A model generated the notes under the pieces. The model saw only the letters and a list, made by a program, of their open reading frames with translations, searched no databases and had not been told where the DNA came from. Position numbers and translations under genes: made by a program. From positions 2,914,001-2,978,000 of the forward strand of contig OZ245894.1 of the NCBI GenBank assembly GCA_965229635.1: a DNA stretch of 64,000 nt. The letters are read 5' to 3'. This document shows positions 7,738-16,085 of this stretch, piece by piece (position 1 is the stretch's first letter; each line of letters begins with the position of its first letter). Origin of the DNA: BQJU01 sp965229635. Lineage in GTDB: Bacteria > Bacteroidota > Bacteroidia > Chitinophagales > Saprospiraceae.

Positions 7738-9129
7738 ATGCAGGAATTGGACCCAAATTATCTTGAGCAAATGGAGCAAATCGCTCAGGATATCCAGGAA
7801 TCAGATGAACTCGCTCAATATCTTGAAGAAGAAGAGGAAGAGTATTACTCCCGGTTAAAAGAAATGTTTGAGCCCCGGATTGCGGCCCTACACGAAAAAG
7901 TAGCTGACGAAAATCCACTACAGCTCATTTCTTTTGAAACCGTACTCCTGGATCCCGCATTTGAAGGACTTTACCTGCCAAAGATTTTGGGTTATTCCGT
8001 ATTGCGTGGCGAATACAATCGCGATTACAAATACGTACGTCCGCAGGAACACTTTAAAGATGTACTGCTGGCCATTTGTAATTCCGCCAACTTTGATATC
8101 CTGAAAAAACGCATCGGCCAGTCGATTCAGATGGGTTTTGCGTTTAGTAGTGATATTTGGGTCACCAACCTGATCAACTCTATTGATAACAAACGCGTGC
8201 GTTACTACCTGCAAAGCCAAAAACTGGACCGCTATCGTGTACCGGAAGAGCGCGCTGCCGGACTGAAGCGCTACAAACGCCAGTTTCAAAACGACAACTT
8301 TCAAACCGCCGAGTTCCCAGAGGATATCTCCGGCCTCAAGGTGCTGTTTTCTCAGTTGAAAAGTTTCCTGATCTACCGGATCAACCGCAATGGCGACAAC
8401 AGCTCCCTGATTGACCCACTGCGCGAGTTTATCAACCGCGATATCTTTCAGGGAACCGAGGAGCACATGCAGACGGTGGTGCTTTTTGGAGGCTTCTTTG
8501 AACTGGCAAAAGAAGATAAGGCCAATTTGATCACGGTATTCAACAAGATTCGCAAAGCGGACGAGGAGTTCCCTCTAAAGTATTTCCGCTTTTTGCTCGA
8601 ATTGCACCATAGTAGCAAGCTGGATCTGAATCCCGCAGCCGATCAACAACTATCCCTGATCATTGACCGCAAGGTAAAGGACAAACTCAGTAGCTTCTAC
8701 GACCTGGTGGATACTATCCACGAGCGTGGTTATATCAATGATGAGGTACACCAGGCCATCAAGCTGTATTACAACCAAAACAAGGGAGTATCCCTGGTGA
8801 ATGAGTGTATTCGCCAGATCATTTACCACTACTTCGCCCGTTTTATCAACAACCTTGAAACGACCGACTATCCCGAGTTTTTTGAGATTAGCAAACTGTT
8901 CCCTGTCTACATGGGCATCTTTGCCAACCAGAAGTTCAACCAGAACATCAAGGACCTGTCCATGAAGTACGTCAAGGCGCTGCTGAAGAAGTATACCGAC
9001 AAACGCGGTAAAGACTACCAGGACATCAAGAAGTTTGTTTCTACCACCTTCGTTGACTTCAACTTCCTTACGGAAAAAGAGGTCGTCGAGCTGTTTAAGA
9101 CGAGAAGAAAGCGTAAAAAAGCGGAGTAA
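7738..9129 (+). CDS. Conserved hypothetical cytosolic protein, 463 aa
   Basis: I do not recognise a named family. The protein starts MQELDPNYLEQMEQ, has a very acidic segment near residues 25-40 (EEEEEEYYSRLKEM), and is otherwise a charged, mainly helical protein rich in Tyr, Phe and Lys with a basic end (KTRRKRKKAE). No signal peptide or membrane segment is visible. The ATG at 7738 is preferred over the GTG at 7678 because the upstream 20 codons overlap a leader hairpin and look non-coding. The EI24-like gene starts 2 bp after its stop, so the two are probably cotranscribed. Confidence 0.85.
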   Translation: MQELDPNYLEQMEQIAQDIQESDELAQYLEEEEEEYYSRLKEMFEPRIAALHEKVADENPLQLISFETVLLDPAFEGLYLPKILGYSVLRGEYNRDYKYVRPQEHFKDVLLAICNSANFDILKKRIGQSIQMGFAFSSDIWVTNLINSIDNKRVRYYLQSQKLDRYRVPEERAAGLKRYKRQFQNDNFQTAEFPEDISGLKVLFSQLKSFLIYRINRNGDNSSLIDPLREFINRDIFQGTEEHMQTVVLFGGFFELAKEDKANLITVFNKIRKADEEFPLKYFRFLLELHHSSKLDLNPAADQQLSLIIDRKVKDKLSSFYDLVDTIHERGYINDEVHQAIKLYYNQNKGVSLVNECIRQIIYHYFARFINNLETTDYPEFFEISKLFPVYMGIFANQKFNQNIKDLSMKYVKALLKKYTDKRGKDYQDIKKFVSTTFVDFNFLTEKEVVELFKTRRKRKKAE

Positions 9130-9131
9130 TC

Positions 9132-9875
9132 TTGATTACCGGCTTCATCGACGGCTTTACAGCCTACTTCAAGGCCTTTGGCATCATCAGCCGCTACCGC
9201 ATGTGGGGATACGTGCTGGTGCCCGCCTTACTGGCGATTGTTTTAGCCATCGTTATTTTTCGTTTCGCCTACGGTATTTCAGATGATTTGGGCGGCTGGA
9301 TCATTTCCTTTTATCCGTTTGAGTGGGGCCGTTCCTGGCTGGTGAAAATAGCGAATGTATTCAGTGGCTTGTTGGTGGTAGCCCTAAGCATTCTCTTTTT
9401 CAAAAATCTTATCCTGGCCATTGCCTCTCCCTTCATGAGTTTCCTTTCGGAAAATGTGGAGAAAAAGATGATTGGGCAAAAGGAAGTGCCCTTCAGTGTG
9501 TCGAAGATGCTCAATGACTTCCTGCGGGGCATCACCATTGCTTTACGCAATATCATTCGCGAGCTCTTTTTTACTTTACTCATCCTGTTGATCGGTCTGA
9601 TCCCTCCCTTAGGGTTGGCGGCACCGATTGCCATTTTTCTGGTCCAGGCCTATTATGCCGGTTTCGGTAATATGGATTTTACCCTGGAACGCCATTTCCG
9701 TGTACGCGACAGCGTGCGGTTTGTGCGCCAACACAAAGGAGTGGCTCTGGGTAATGGAACGGCTTTTCTACTGCTCTTTTTTACGGGTATTGGCTTCTTG
9801 CTTGCCTTACCGCTGGGTACCGTGGCCGCTACGACGGAGGTGCTGAAGCGGCTGCCTAAGCATGAAAATTTCTAA
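9132..9875 (+). CDS. EI24/CysZ-like multi-pass membrane protein
   Basis: This 247-aa integral membrane protein resembles the EI24 domain family, which includes CysZ (sulfate uptake). It opens with ITGFIDGFTAYFKAF, then a hydrophobic span near residues 28-48, another near 78-105 containing FFKNLILAIASPFMSFLSE, and two more around 140-170 and 205-235. The pattern SPFMSFLSENVE is family-typical. The only suitable start is the TTG at 9132, 2 bp after the previous stop. Its TAA stop overlaps the TAG of the convergent SDR gene by two bases. The substrate cannot be read from the sequence. Confidence 0.8.
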   Translation: MITGFIDGFTAYFKAFGIISRYRMWGYVLVPALLAIVLAIVIFRFAYGISDDLGGWIISFYPFEWGRSWLVKIANVFSGLLVVALSILFFKNLILAIASPFMSFLSENVEKKMIGQKEVPFSVSKMLNDFLRGITIALRNIIRELFFTLLILLIGLIPPLGLAAPIAIFLVQAYYAGFGNMDFTLERHFRVRDSVRFVRQHKGVALGNGTAFLLLFFTGIGFLLALPLGTVAATTEVLKRLPKHENF

Positions 9876-10774
9876 TGCTCCTTAGGCGAATCATCGTTAA
9901 ATCTATTCACTACAAATAACTTCTTTAATAAGCTGGAAAGGCCGAGCCAACACATGATCCTGATAAACCTGGCATCGCTTCCAAAATAGATTTTGCCAGG
10001 AGGGTTTGATCTTTCAATGGCTTTTAAGATTTTCTTTGCAGCATTTTGGGGACTCGCAGAACTATTTTCAAACTTTTTCATTGTATTAGCGGCGTGGCGA
10101 AGGTTATGGAGATAATAATGCCGATGAGGACCTGAGAAATCGAAGTTTATTTCTTTTTGAGACTTCTTGAAAATCGCAGTACTCATACCTCCGGGTAAAA
10201 AACAACTCACAAAAATTTTTATTGGTTTCAATTCGGCTCTCAAAGATTCGCTCCAGCCCAATACCGCAAATTTGGAAGCGTGATATGCAGCGCTCCAGGG
10301 AAGACTAAAGATGCTACCAATAGATCCAATATTAAGAATGTTAGCATGATTGCCACTTCTCTTGGTAAATCTGTGCATCAGTGGAAGCATTGTTCTTGTA
10401 AGCTTAAACATAGCGATTAGATTCACCTGCATTACTTGGGTTTCTTTCTGGTTGTCGGAGTATTCAAATGGAGAAATATAATTAATTCCGGCATTATTGA
10501 CCAAGATGCTGAGCCCGTTCTTTCCTGTAGTGAGGTTGAGTAAATTGAAGGTCTTTTGGATGTGTGACTCGTTGGTAATATCTAAAATTATTGCCTGAAT
10601 ATTTGGATGTAAATTTTCAAGACTTTTCTGGTCCATATGACTGCGAACTCCAGCATAAACTTTAATTCCGGCACTAGCAAGCCTTTGGGATATCGCTTTT
10701 CCCAAACCGGAAGAGGCACCTGTTACCAGGGCACTTCGTTGTACTTTGATAGATTTAATCATAACCAATAGCAT
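9872..10774 (-). CDS. Short-chain dehydrogenase/reductase (SDR)
   Basis: A classical SDR oxidoreductase of 300 aa using NAD(P)H on an unknown substrate. The cofactor motif TGASSGLGKA is at 18-27, NNAG at 93-96, and the catalytic Tyr and Lys are Y164 and K168 in SAAYHASKF, with a Ser near 151. Two ATG starts are possible (10774 and 10762); the longer is listed. It lies 77 bp downstream of the Crp/Fnr gene on the same strand and may be cotranscribed or regulated by it. This gene and the Crp gene look more AT-rich than their neighbours, which could reflect later acquisition. Confidence 0.88.
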   Translation of the reverse strand: MLLVMIKSIKVQRSALVTGASSGLGKAISQRLASAGIKVYAGVRSHMDQKSLENLHPNIQAIILDITNESHIQKTFNLLNLTTGKNGLSILVNNAGINYISPFEYSDNQKETQVMQVNLIAMFKLTRTMLPLMHRFTKRSGNHANILNIGSIGSIFSLPWSAAYHASKFAVLGWSESLRAELKPIKIFVSCFLPGGMSTAIFKKSQKEINFDFSGPHRHYYLHNLRHAANTMKKFENSSASPQNAAKKILKAIERSNPPGKIYFGSDARFIRIMCWLGLSSLLKKLFVVNRFNDDSPKEH

Positions 10775-10851
10775 TATTTGATGAACATTCCTTATTTGAA
10801 GAACAAAGGAAGGCTCCCTTCAATTAAATTTTATTGATGTATGACAAGAAT

Positions 10852-11430
10852 TTAGTAGGAAGATATTTTTTTTCTGATCCTGCTCAATGAAGAGTCTGTG
10901 ACGCCAATATATGTCGCCAGGTGTTTTAATGGAGTTCTTTGAAGTAGTTTTGGATCATTAAGAATTTCGAGGTAGTGTGCTTCGGCATCTTTGGCATAAA
11001 ATGAGAACAACCGCTGCATTGTCATTACCAAACTTTCCTCTGCAAATTTTCGGCCAAATTCTCGGTATTCGGGTCTTTTTTGATAAAGCGCTTCCAAAGC
11101 TGCTTTAGTGATTTTCCGAATTTTGCAGTCTTCCAGTGCTTGCACATAAAAGTACGCTCTATTCCCAGTATAAAAGGATAACAAATCAGTGATGATCATT
11201 CCTTCATAGGAGAACCAGGTCGTAATCTCCCTTCCTTTGTTATCATAAAAATAAACTCGGAATAACCCATTCTCAATAAATGCCAGGAACCCACAGGTGT
11301 CTGATGGACTGAGAAAGGTGGTATTCTTGGGAATATCTATCGTCTCGGAAAAGTTATTTAATAATTCCTCTAGGTCTTCCCCTGGAATATAGTTGTTTAT
11401 AAAGGTGGATAAGTAGGATCTTGAGGTCAT
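10852..11430 (-). CDS. Crp/Fnr-family transcriptional regulator
   Basis: The 192-aa protein has the cyclic-nucleotide-binding-type beta-barrel in its N-terminal two thirds (FIENGLFRVYFYDNKGREIT, then YFYVQALEDCKIRKI), a long dimer helix, and a C-terminal winged HTH (TPLKHLATYIGVTDSSLSRI). No Fnr-type cysteine cluster is seen, so an oxygen-sensing Fe-S role is unlikely; the effector is unknown. Many Bacteroidota carry several regulators of this kind, often beside the gene they control, which here would be the SDR. It starts 28 bp after the response-regulator stop. Confidence 0.88.
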   Translation of the reverse strand: MTSRSYLSTFINNYIPGEDLEELLNNFSETIDIPKNTTFLSPSDTCGFLAFIENGLFRVYFYDNKGREITTWFSYEGMIITDLLSFYTGNRAYFYVQALEDCKIRKITKAALEALYQKRPEYREFGRKFAEESLVMTMQRLFSFYAKDAEAHYLEILNDPKLLQRTPLKHLATYIGVTDSSLSRIRKKISSY

Positions 11431-11458
11431 GAAAGTAGAATTTTATACTGTCCAATTG

Positions 11459-12142
11459 CTACTCCTGAAACTTATACCCAACCCCCCGGATCGACAAAAA
11501 GTACCGCGGATTTTTGGGGTCATCTTCAAAGTATTTCCGGAAGGAGAGGATAAAATTGTCAATGGTGCGGGTAGAGGGGTATACATCATAGCCCCAAACG
11601 GATTGTAAGATTTGCTGGCGGGAAACGACCTCGTTCTTGCGGTCGATCAGTAGCTTGAGCAGCATGGCTTCCTTCTTGGTCAAAGTGAAGGTGCCGGGAT
11701 TGCCCTTCGCTTCGTAGGTGACGAAGTTGACCTCGTTATTTCCAAACTGGTAAACCTCCGGTGTATTATCGGGCGCTTTGCTGGTGCGTTTGATCAGATT
11801 GCCGACGCGGAGCAGGAGTTCTTCGAGATTAAAAGGTTTGGTCAGATAGTCATCCGCCCCCTTTTTCAGTCCGGCGATGCGATCCATGGAGGTATCCTTG
11901 GCGGTGAGGAAGATGATGGGCACTTCCATATTGGTCAGGCGCACTTGTTCACAGATCTGGAAGCCGTCAATTTCCGGTAGCATCACGTCGAGGATCAACA
12001 GGTCGAAGTGCTGTTCGTGAAAGTGTTTGAGGGCGTCTTTGCCATTGGCATCAGCCACCACTTCGTAGCCTTCCAGTTCCAGGTTGAGCTTCACTACATC
12101 CCGGATATTTTCTTCGTCCTCAACCAGTAATACTCGCATCAT
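11459..12142 (-). CDS. OmpR-family two-component response regulator
   Basis: A 227-aa DNA-binding response regulator. The receiver domain (about 1-118) has the acidic pair in VEDEEN, the phospho-acceptor D52 in LLILDVMLP, the Thr of FLTAKD and the Lys of DYLTKPF. The C-terminal OmpR/PhoB winged helix (about 130-227) ends with RTIDNFILSFRKYFEDDP and RGVGYKF. It follows the histidine kinase by 6 bp, forming a cognate pair. The regulon cannot be read from the window. Confidence 0.95.
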   Translation of the reverse strand: MMRVLLVEDEENIRDVVKLNLELEGYEVVADANGKDALKHFHEQHFDLLILDVMLPEIDGFQICEQVRLTNMEVPIIFLTAKDTSMDRIAGLKKGADDYLTKPFNLEELLLRVGNLIKRTSKAPDNTPEVYQFGNNEVNFVTYEAKGNPGTFTLTKKEAMLLKLLIDRKNEVVSRQQILQSVWGYDVYPSTRTIDNFILSFRKYFEDDPKNPRYFLSIRGVGYKFQE

Positions 12143-12148
12143 GGGTCT

Positions 12149-13174
12149 TCAAGTTTGTTTGGGTCCTTCAATGGGTAATTTGATCGTAAATACGGTGCCT
12201 TTCGGCTGATTGTCGCTGACCTTAATCGTTCCGTTGTGGGCTTTGACGATCTGCTCTACGATAAACAACCCCAAACCGGTTCCTTTTGTTTTACGGGTAT
12301 CCTCATTGCCCACGCGGTAGAATTTCTCAAAGATCTTCTTTTTTTCTTTTTCCTCAATACCGATGCCGTTGTCCCCAATTTTAATCACCATACAGCCATT
12401 TTCCCGCTCAATGGTAGTGTCAATCTTCGGGGCATCATTTTGGGCGTATTTTACCCCATTCTCTAGCAAATTAAGAAATACTGATGTCAATCCCATTTTG
12501 TCGCCCTGGATCATGGGTGAATCCACGCCATTGACATTAAAGATGAAATCCACATTGGGGTGGTCGTGTTCCAGTTTGTCCATCAGTTCGCTAAATAAGC
12601 CCGACAGGTTTAATTCATCCAGTTGAGGTTGATACAGCGTCTCCAGTTTTGCGGAAAGCAGTAGGTCATTCACCAGATTATTCAGACGGTCTGTTTCCTG
12701 CAACGCACTGCGGTTGAGCTTGGTCATTTGCTCGGGCTTCAGCTGTTGGTGCCGCAAAAACGTTTCCAGCACCAGTCGGATAGAAGCGATAGGCGATTTA
12801 AGCTCGTGGGTGATCGAGAGCAGAAAATTGCGCCGTTGCCGGGCCGCCATCACTTCCCGATTGTAGCCGCGGTTAATGAGCCAGATACCTACCACCAAGC
12901 TGAGGACAAAAAAGGTCGCTTCGCCCAATATCATCCATTCCTGACGGTCGTACTGACTTTGCAGGTCCTGGTAGGCCTCCGAGCGGTAATATTCTTCCTT
13001 GGTGGAAATGAGTCGATCGGTGACCATCTGGATTTGTAGCAGCTCGCTTTTTGCCTCAAAGGCATCCTGATTCTTGACAAATAATAAAATAGACCACCAG
13101 GCAAATGCCAGCATCATGTAGGCAATCACCAGATAGGAAAGCATGCGCAAGCGTGTATTTGGGCCTTCTGTCAT
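12149..13174 (-). CDS. Membrane sensor histidine kinase
   Basis: A 341-aa sensor kinase with two membrane spans (about 12-33 and 82-101) flanking a short periplasmic loop of about 48 residues with no recognised sensor domain. The HisKA domain has H123 in LLSITHELKSPIASIR. The ATPase domain shows the N-box LNLLENGVKYA, G1 IGDNGIGI, F-box FEKFYR and G2 GTGLGLFIV. It is encoded 1 bp after hemL and 6 bp before its response regulator, so kinase and regulator are probably transcribed with a haem-pathway gene. Confidence 0.95.
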   Translation of the reverse strand: MTEGPNTRLRMLSYLVIAYMMLAFAWWSILLFVKNQDAFEAKSELLQIQMVTDRLISTKEEYYRSEAYQDLQSQYDRQEWMILGEATFFVLSLVVGIWLINRGYNREVMAARQRRNFLLSITHELKSPIASIRLVLETFLRHQQLKPEQMTKLNRSALQETDRLNNLVNDLLLSAKLETLYQPQLDELNLSGLFSELMDKLEHDHPNVDFIFNVNGVDSPMIQGDKMGLTSVFLNLLENGVKYAQNDAPKIDTTIERENGCMVIKIGDNGIGIEEKEKKKIFEKFYRVGNEDTRKTKGTGLGLFIVEQIVKAHNGTIKVSDNQPKGTVFTIKLPIEGPKQT

Positions 13175-13175
13175 C

Positions 13176-14483
13176 TTACTTAAATACCATATCCATTACC
13201 TCCGTCATTATCCCTGCGGCTTCTGCCAGGTCACCATAAGTATGTGCTGCCGACACAAATCCTACCTCATAGCCGGATGGGCCCAGGTAGACGCCGCGCT
13301 GCAATAGTTCATGGTGCATCCGCTTAAAATACTCCATACTACCCGCATCGATCTGGTCGGCTCGGGTGATGCGCTCATTGGCGAAAGCCAGCCAGAAAAT
13401 TGACCCGATCTGCGGAATGTGGACTGGGTAACCTTTTTTATCACAATGATCCTGCAGTTGTTGCACAAAAGCCCTGGTCTTGGTTTCCAGTTTAATGTAA
13501 AACCCTGGCTCCAGCAGTTGCTTTAACGCTGCATATCCAGCAGCCATGGCAACGGGGTTGGCGGAAAGCGTGCCTGCCTGATAAACCGGACCGTCCGGAG
13601 CAATATGCTTCATGATTTCGGCACTGGCTCCGTAGGCCCCGACCGGCATTCCGCCACCGATAATCTTGCCGTACGTGACAATATCCGGCTGAATGCCATA
13701 ATAACCAGCCGCACCTTCAAAGCCGATTCTAAATCCGGAAATAACCTCATCAAAAATAAGCAAAATGCCGTATTTTTTGGTTTGCTTACGCAAATGCTCC
13801 AAATAGGACTTATCCTGCAACAGCAGTCCGTTATTGGCGGGAATCGGTTCGATGATGATGGCGGCAATTTCCGATCCATATTTTTCCAGGGCCTGGTCCA
13901 ATGCCTCCGGCTGATCGAGGGGCAGTACCAGTGTTTCTTCCGTAAATGCCGGGGGAATACCGGCGGAGGTGCTTACGCCAAAGGTCACGAGTCCGGAGCC
14001 CGCCTTCACCATGAGCGAATCGACGTGGCCGTGGTAGCAGCCTTCAAACTTGAGTACCTTACTGCGGCCCGTGAACCCACGTGCCAGGCGAATGGCCGAC
14101 ATGACGGCTTCCGTACCGGAGCTTACAAAACGGATTCTTTCAATTACCTTGTTGTGATCAAGGATCAATTTACCCAGTTGATTACCCAGCCGGGTAGGGG
14201 TGCCAAAGGAAGTACCGTTGGCAACCGTTTCGGTGACGAGATCGCGGATCTGGTCATTGTCGTGACCGAGAATGAGCGGTCCCCAGGAACAACAAAAGTC
14301 CAGGTAGCGGTTGTCATCCTCATCAATAATGTGGGCACCTTTACCTTTTTTGATGAAAAGTGGTGGTCCGGAAACTGATTTGAACGCTCGTACGGGAGAG
14401 TTGACACCCCCTGGAAAATATTGTTTCGCTTCGGCAAATAAAGCGCTTGATTTTTCGCGCTTGATTTTATTGATTAGCTCCAT
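13176..14483 (-). CDS. hemL: Glutamate-1-semialdehyde 2,1-aminomutase
   Basis: HemL converts glutamate-1-semialdehyde to 5-aminolevulinate in the C5 route of tetrapyrrole synthesis. The 435-aa PLP enzyme shows FPGGVNSPVRAF at the N-terminus, SSGTEAVMSAIRLAR for phosphate binding, the DEV of the PLP ring contact in IFDEVISGFR, and the PLP lysine K273 in TYGKIIGGGMPVGAYG. It is the first gene of a tight minus-strand unit with kinase, response regulator, Crp/Fnr protein and SDR (gaps 1, 6, 28 and 77 bp). A -7-like TACTTTTG lies on the minus strand at 14514-14507, without a clear -33 box. Confidence 0.97.
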   Translation of the reverse strand: MELINKIKREKSSALFAEAKQYFPGGVNSPVRAFKSVSGPPLFIKKGKGAHIIDEDDNRYLDFCCSWGPLILGHDNDQIRDLVTETVANGTSFGTPTRLGNQLGKLILDHNKVIERIRFVSSGTEAVMSAIRLARGFTGRSKVLKFEGCYHGHVDSLMVKAGSGLVTFGVSTSAGIPPAFTEETLVLPLDQPEALDQALEKYGSEIAAIIIEPIPANNGLLLQDKSYLEHLRKQTKKYGILLIFDEVISGFRIGFEGAAGYYGIQPDIVTYGKIIGGGMPVGAYGASAEIMKHIAPDGPVYQAGTLSANPVAMAAGYAALKQLLEPGFYIKLETKTRAFVQQLQDHCDKKGYPVHIPQIGSIFWLAFANERITRADQIDAGSMEYFKRMHHELLQRGVYLGPSGYEVGFVSAAHTYGDLAEAAGIMTEVMDMVFK

Positions 14484-14624
14484 AAATTTGTTTGATTGAC
14501 TAGAGGCAAAAGTAAGTATAATGTGGAGAATGCCGTGGTGTGGCTTGTCAATTGTCAGTCAAATCCTTTTGGGTTCAGGGATTTGCACAAAAACAGTTAA
14601 CTTTAGCCATAAATTTTGCGATGC

Positions 14625-15638
14625 ATGAATATAGATGTTAGTTCCTCCATTTTCGATTTATTGCACGAAAAAGAAGAAGTAAACATTCCCGGATTGGGAA
14701 GCTTTTCGGCGCATTACAAACCCGCCGTTGTTGATCAGGTGCAGGGACAACTCCACCCACCAGCTAAGGAGTTGCAGTTTAACGGCAATATGGTGGTCAA
14801 TGATGGTTTTCTGGTTCAATACATTGAGGAGAATAGTGAAATATCTCCGGTAGATGCCGAAAAGGCCATTCGCGAATACGTGCGCGGCATCAAGGCGGCT
14901 TTGGAACGCAAGGAAATCGTCACCTTTCCCGGCATGGGCCGGTTGTATCTCGACTTTGAAGGCAACTACAAATTTCTACCCGATACCACCAATTTTAATA
15001 CGGACTCCTATGGCTTGCCCAGTGTAGAGGCCTCTCCGGTAGCACACCGTGAAAAACCAGACTATACCACCCGGGCCACTCCGGTTCAGGACACTGCTTC
15101 CTGGGCCAGCAGCCTGGGGGAAATCAACCTCGTTGAATGGATGCAGAAAAACCTGGTCTGGCTGACTTCCGGCACCTTTTTACTCTTGCTGGCCATTATC
15201 TATTTTGGCTTTCTGCGAAATGGAGACACTCCTGCTCCCGCCAGCGCTGAAGTCCCTGATGAGCGGGTCAATGTAAGCCCTTCGATGACCGATAAAAATG
15301 AAGAGGAAGAAGAGGCAAGCCTGATGGAAACGCCTAATGAGGAAACCGTTATCGAACCGGAACCGCAACCCGAAGAAGACCTGGATACGGAAGGCCCAAC
15401 CGCTCGCCCTGACGAGCAGTTCTGCATCATCTCTGTCGGCGTCTTCGGCAATGCCGATAATGTCAGAAAACTGGTCGAAAATATCTACAAAGAAGGCTAC
15501 GAACCCTACACCGAGAAAAAAGGCAAACTCACTCTGGTAGGCGTACAAATGCGCTATGAAACCAATGCCGACATCGATAGAGCACTGGATGTTGTAAAGA
15601 AGAAATTCAACGCCGGCGCGAAATTGATTAAGAAGTAG
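14625..15638 (+). CDS. HU-CCDC81 and SPOR domain membrane protein
   Basis: This 337-aa protein begins with two HU-like (HU-CCDC81 type) domains: roughly 1-60 (VNIPGLGSFSAHYKPA) and 65-125 (VTFPGMGRLYLDFEGNYKF). A single membrane span follows near 181-199, then an acidic linker, and a C-terminal SPOR domain (about 262-337, from FCIISVGVFGNADNVRKLV). SPOR domains bind denuded peptidoglycan at septa. The order HU-HU-TM-SPOR is a Bacteroidota arrangement, suggesting a link between cytoplasmic nucleoprotein and the division site; that is inference. The ATG at 14625 is preferred to the TTG three codons earlier. Confidence 0.88.
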   Translation: MNIDVSSSIFDLLHEKEEVNIPGLGSFSAHYKPAVVDQVQGQLHPPAKELQFNGNMVVNDGFLVQYIEENSEISPVDAEKAIREYVRGIKAALERKEIVTFPGMGRLYLDFEGNYKFLPDTTNFNTDSYGLPSVEASPVAHREKPDYTTRATPVQDTASWASSLGEINLVEWMQKNLVWLTSGTFLLLLAIIYFGFLRNGDTPAPASAEVPDERVNVSPSMTDKNEEEEEASLMETPNEETVIEPEPQPEEDLDTEGPTARPDEQFCIISVGVFGNADNVRKLVENIYKEGYEPYTEKKGKLTLVGVQMRYETNADIDRALDVVKKKFNAGAKLIKK

Positions 15639-16085
15639 TTTTTTTTAGTTTAAAGTTTAGAGAGGGAGACTGTCAATAGATCAACCGCTCGCTTGGGAGA
15701 TGTTTGCAACATCGACCCTTTTCCCCTACGAAGCTTATAGCGTAGTCGATCCGCCTAAACACGAGCAGAATTTTCAGAATTATGGAGTTTTTAGGATGAC
15801 TATCTAGGATACTAAACCGCTTAAACTTTCTCCTCCGCCTAAACTCTAAACCCTACACTCTCCACTTTCTCAACATAAACATCATAAACCTTCATAAACC
15901 TCATAACCCCAGAGAGGATTCCCAGAATTCAAGAATTTGCAACATTCTCAGCTGTTCCCGCTCTAAACCTCCTCAACCGTCTCCCCCGCCTAAACCGTTT
16001 GTAAAGTTCCCCAAAGCCAAAGAGCCAGCAAAATCCCCAGCGCACATTCTCTAAACTCTAAACTTCTACACTCTAAACTCAACAT
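15639..16085. other. Gene-free region holding the right long repeat
   Basis: This 447-bp gap between the HU/SPOR gene and the end of the giant adhesin gene is mostly the right copy of the long inverted repeat. Its margins carry tttagag/ctctaaact words. No separate terminator stem was recognised for either neighbour, although the region could serve as one. Confidence 0.6.
15683..16055. repeat. Long intergenic inverted repeat, right copy
   Basis: This is the reverse complement of 6185-6588 with only scattered base changes and about three fewer aggtttatga units. It lies 9.1 kb from the left copy in opposite orientation, so recombination between them would invert the rpsP-hemL block. No open frame is credible within it. 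Confidence 0.85.
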
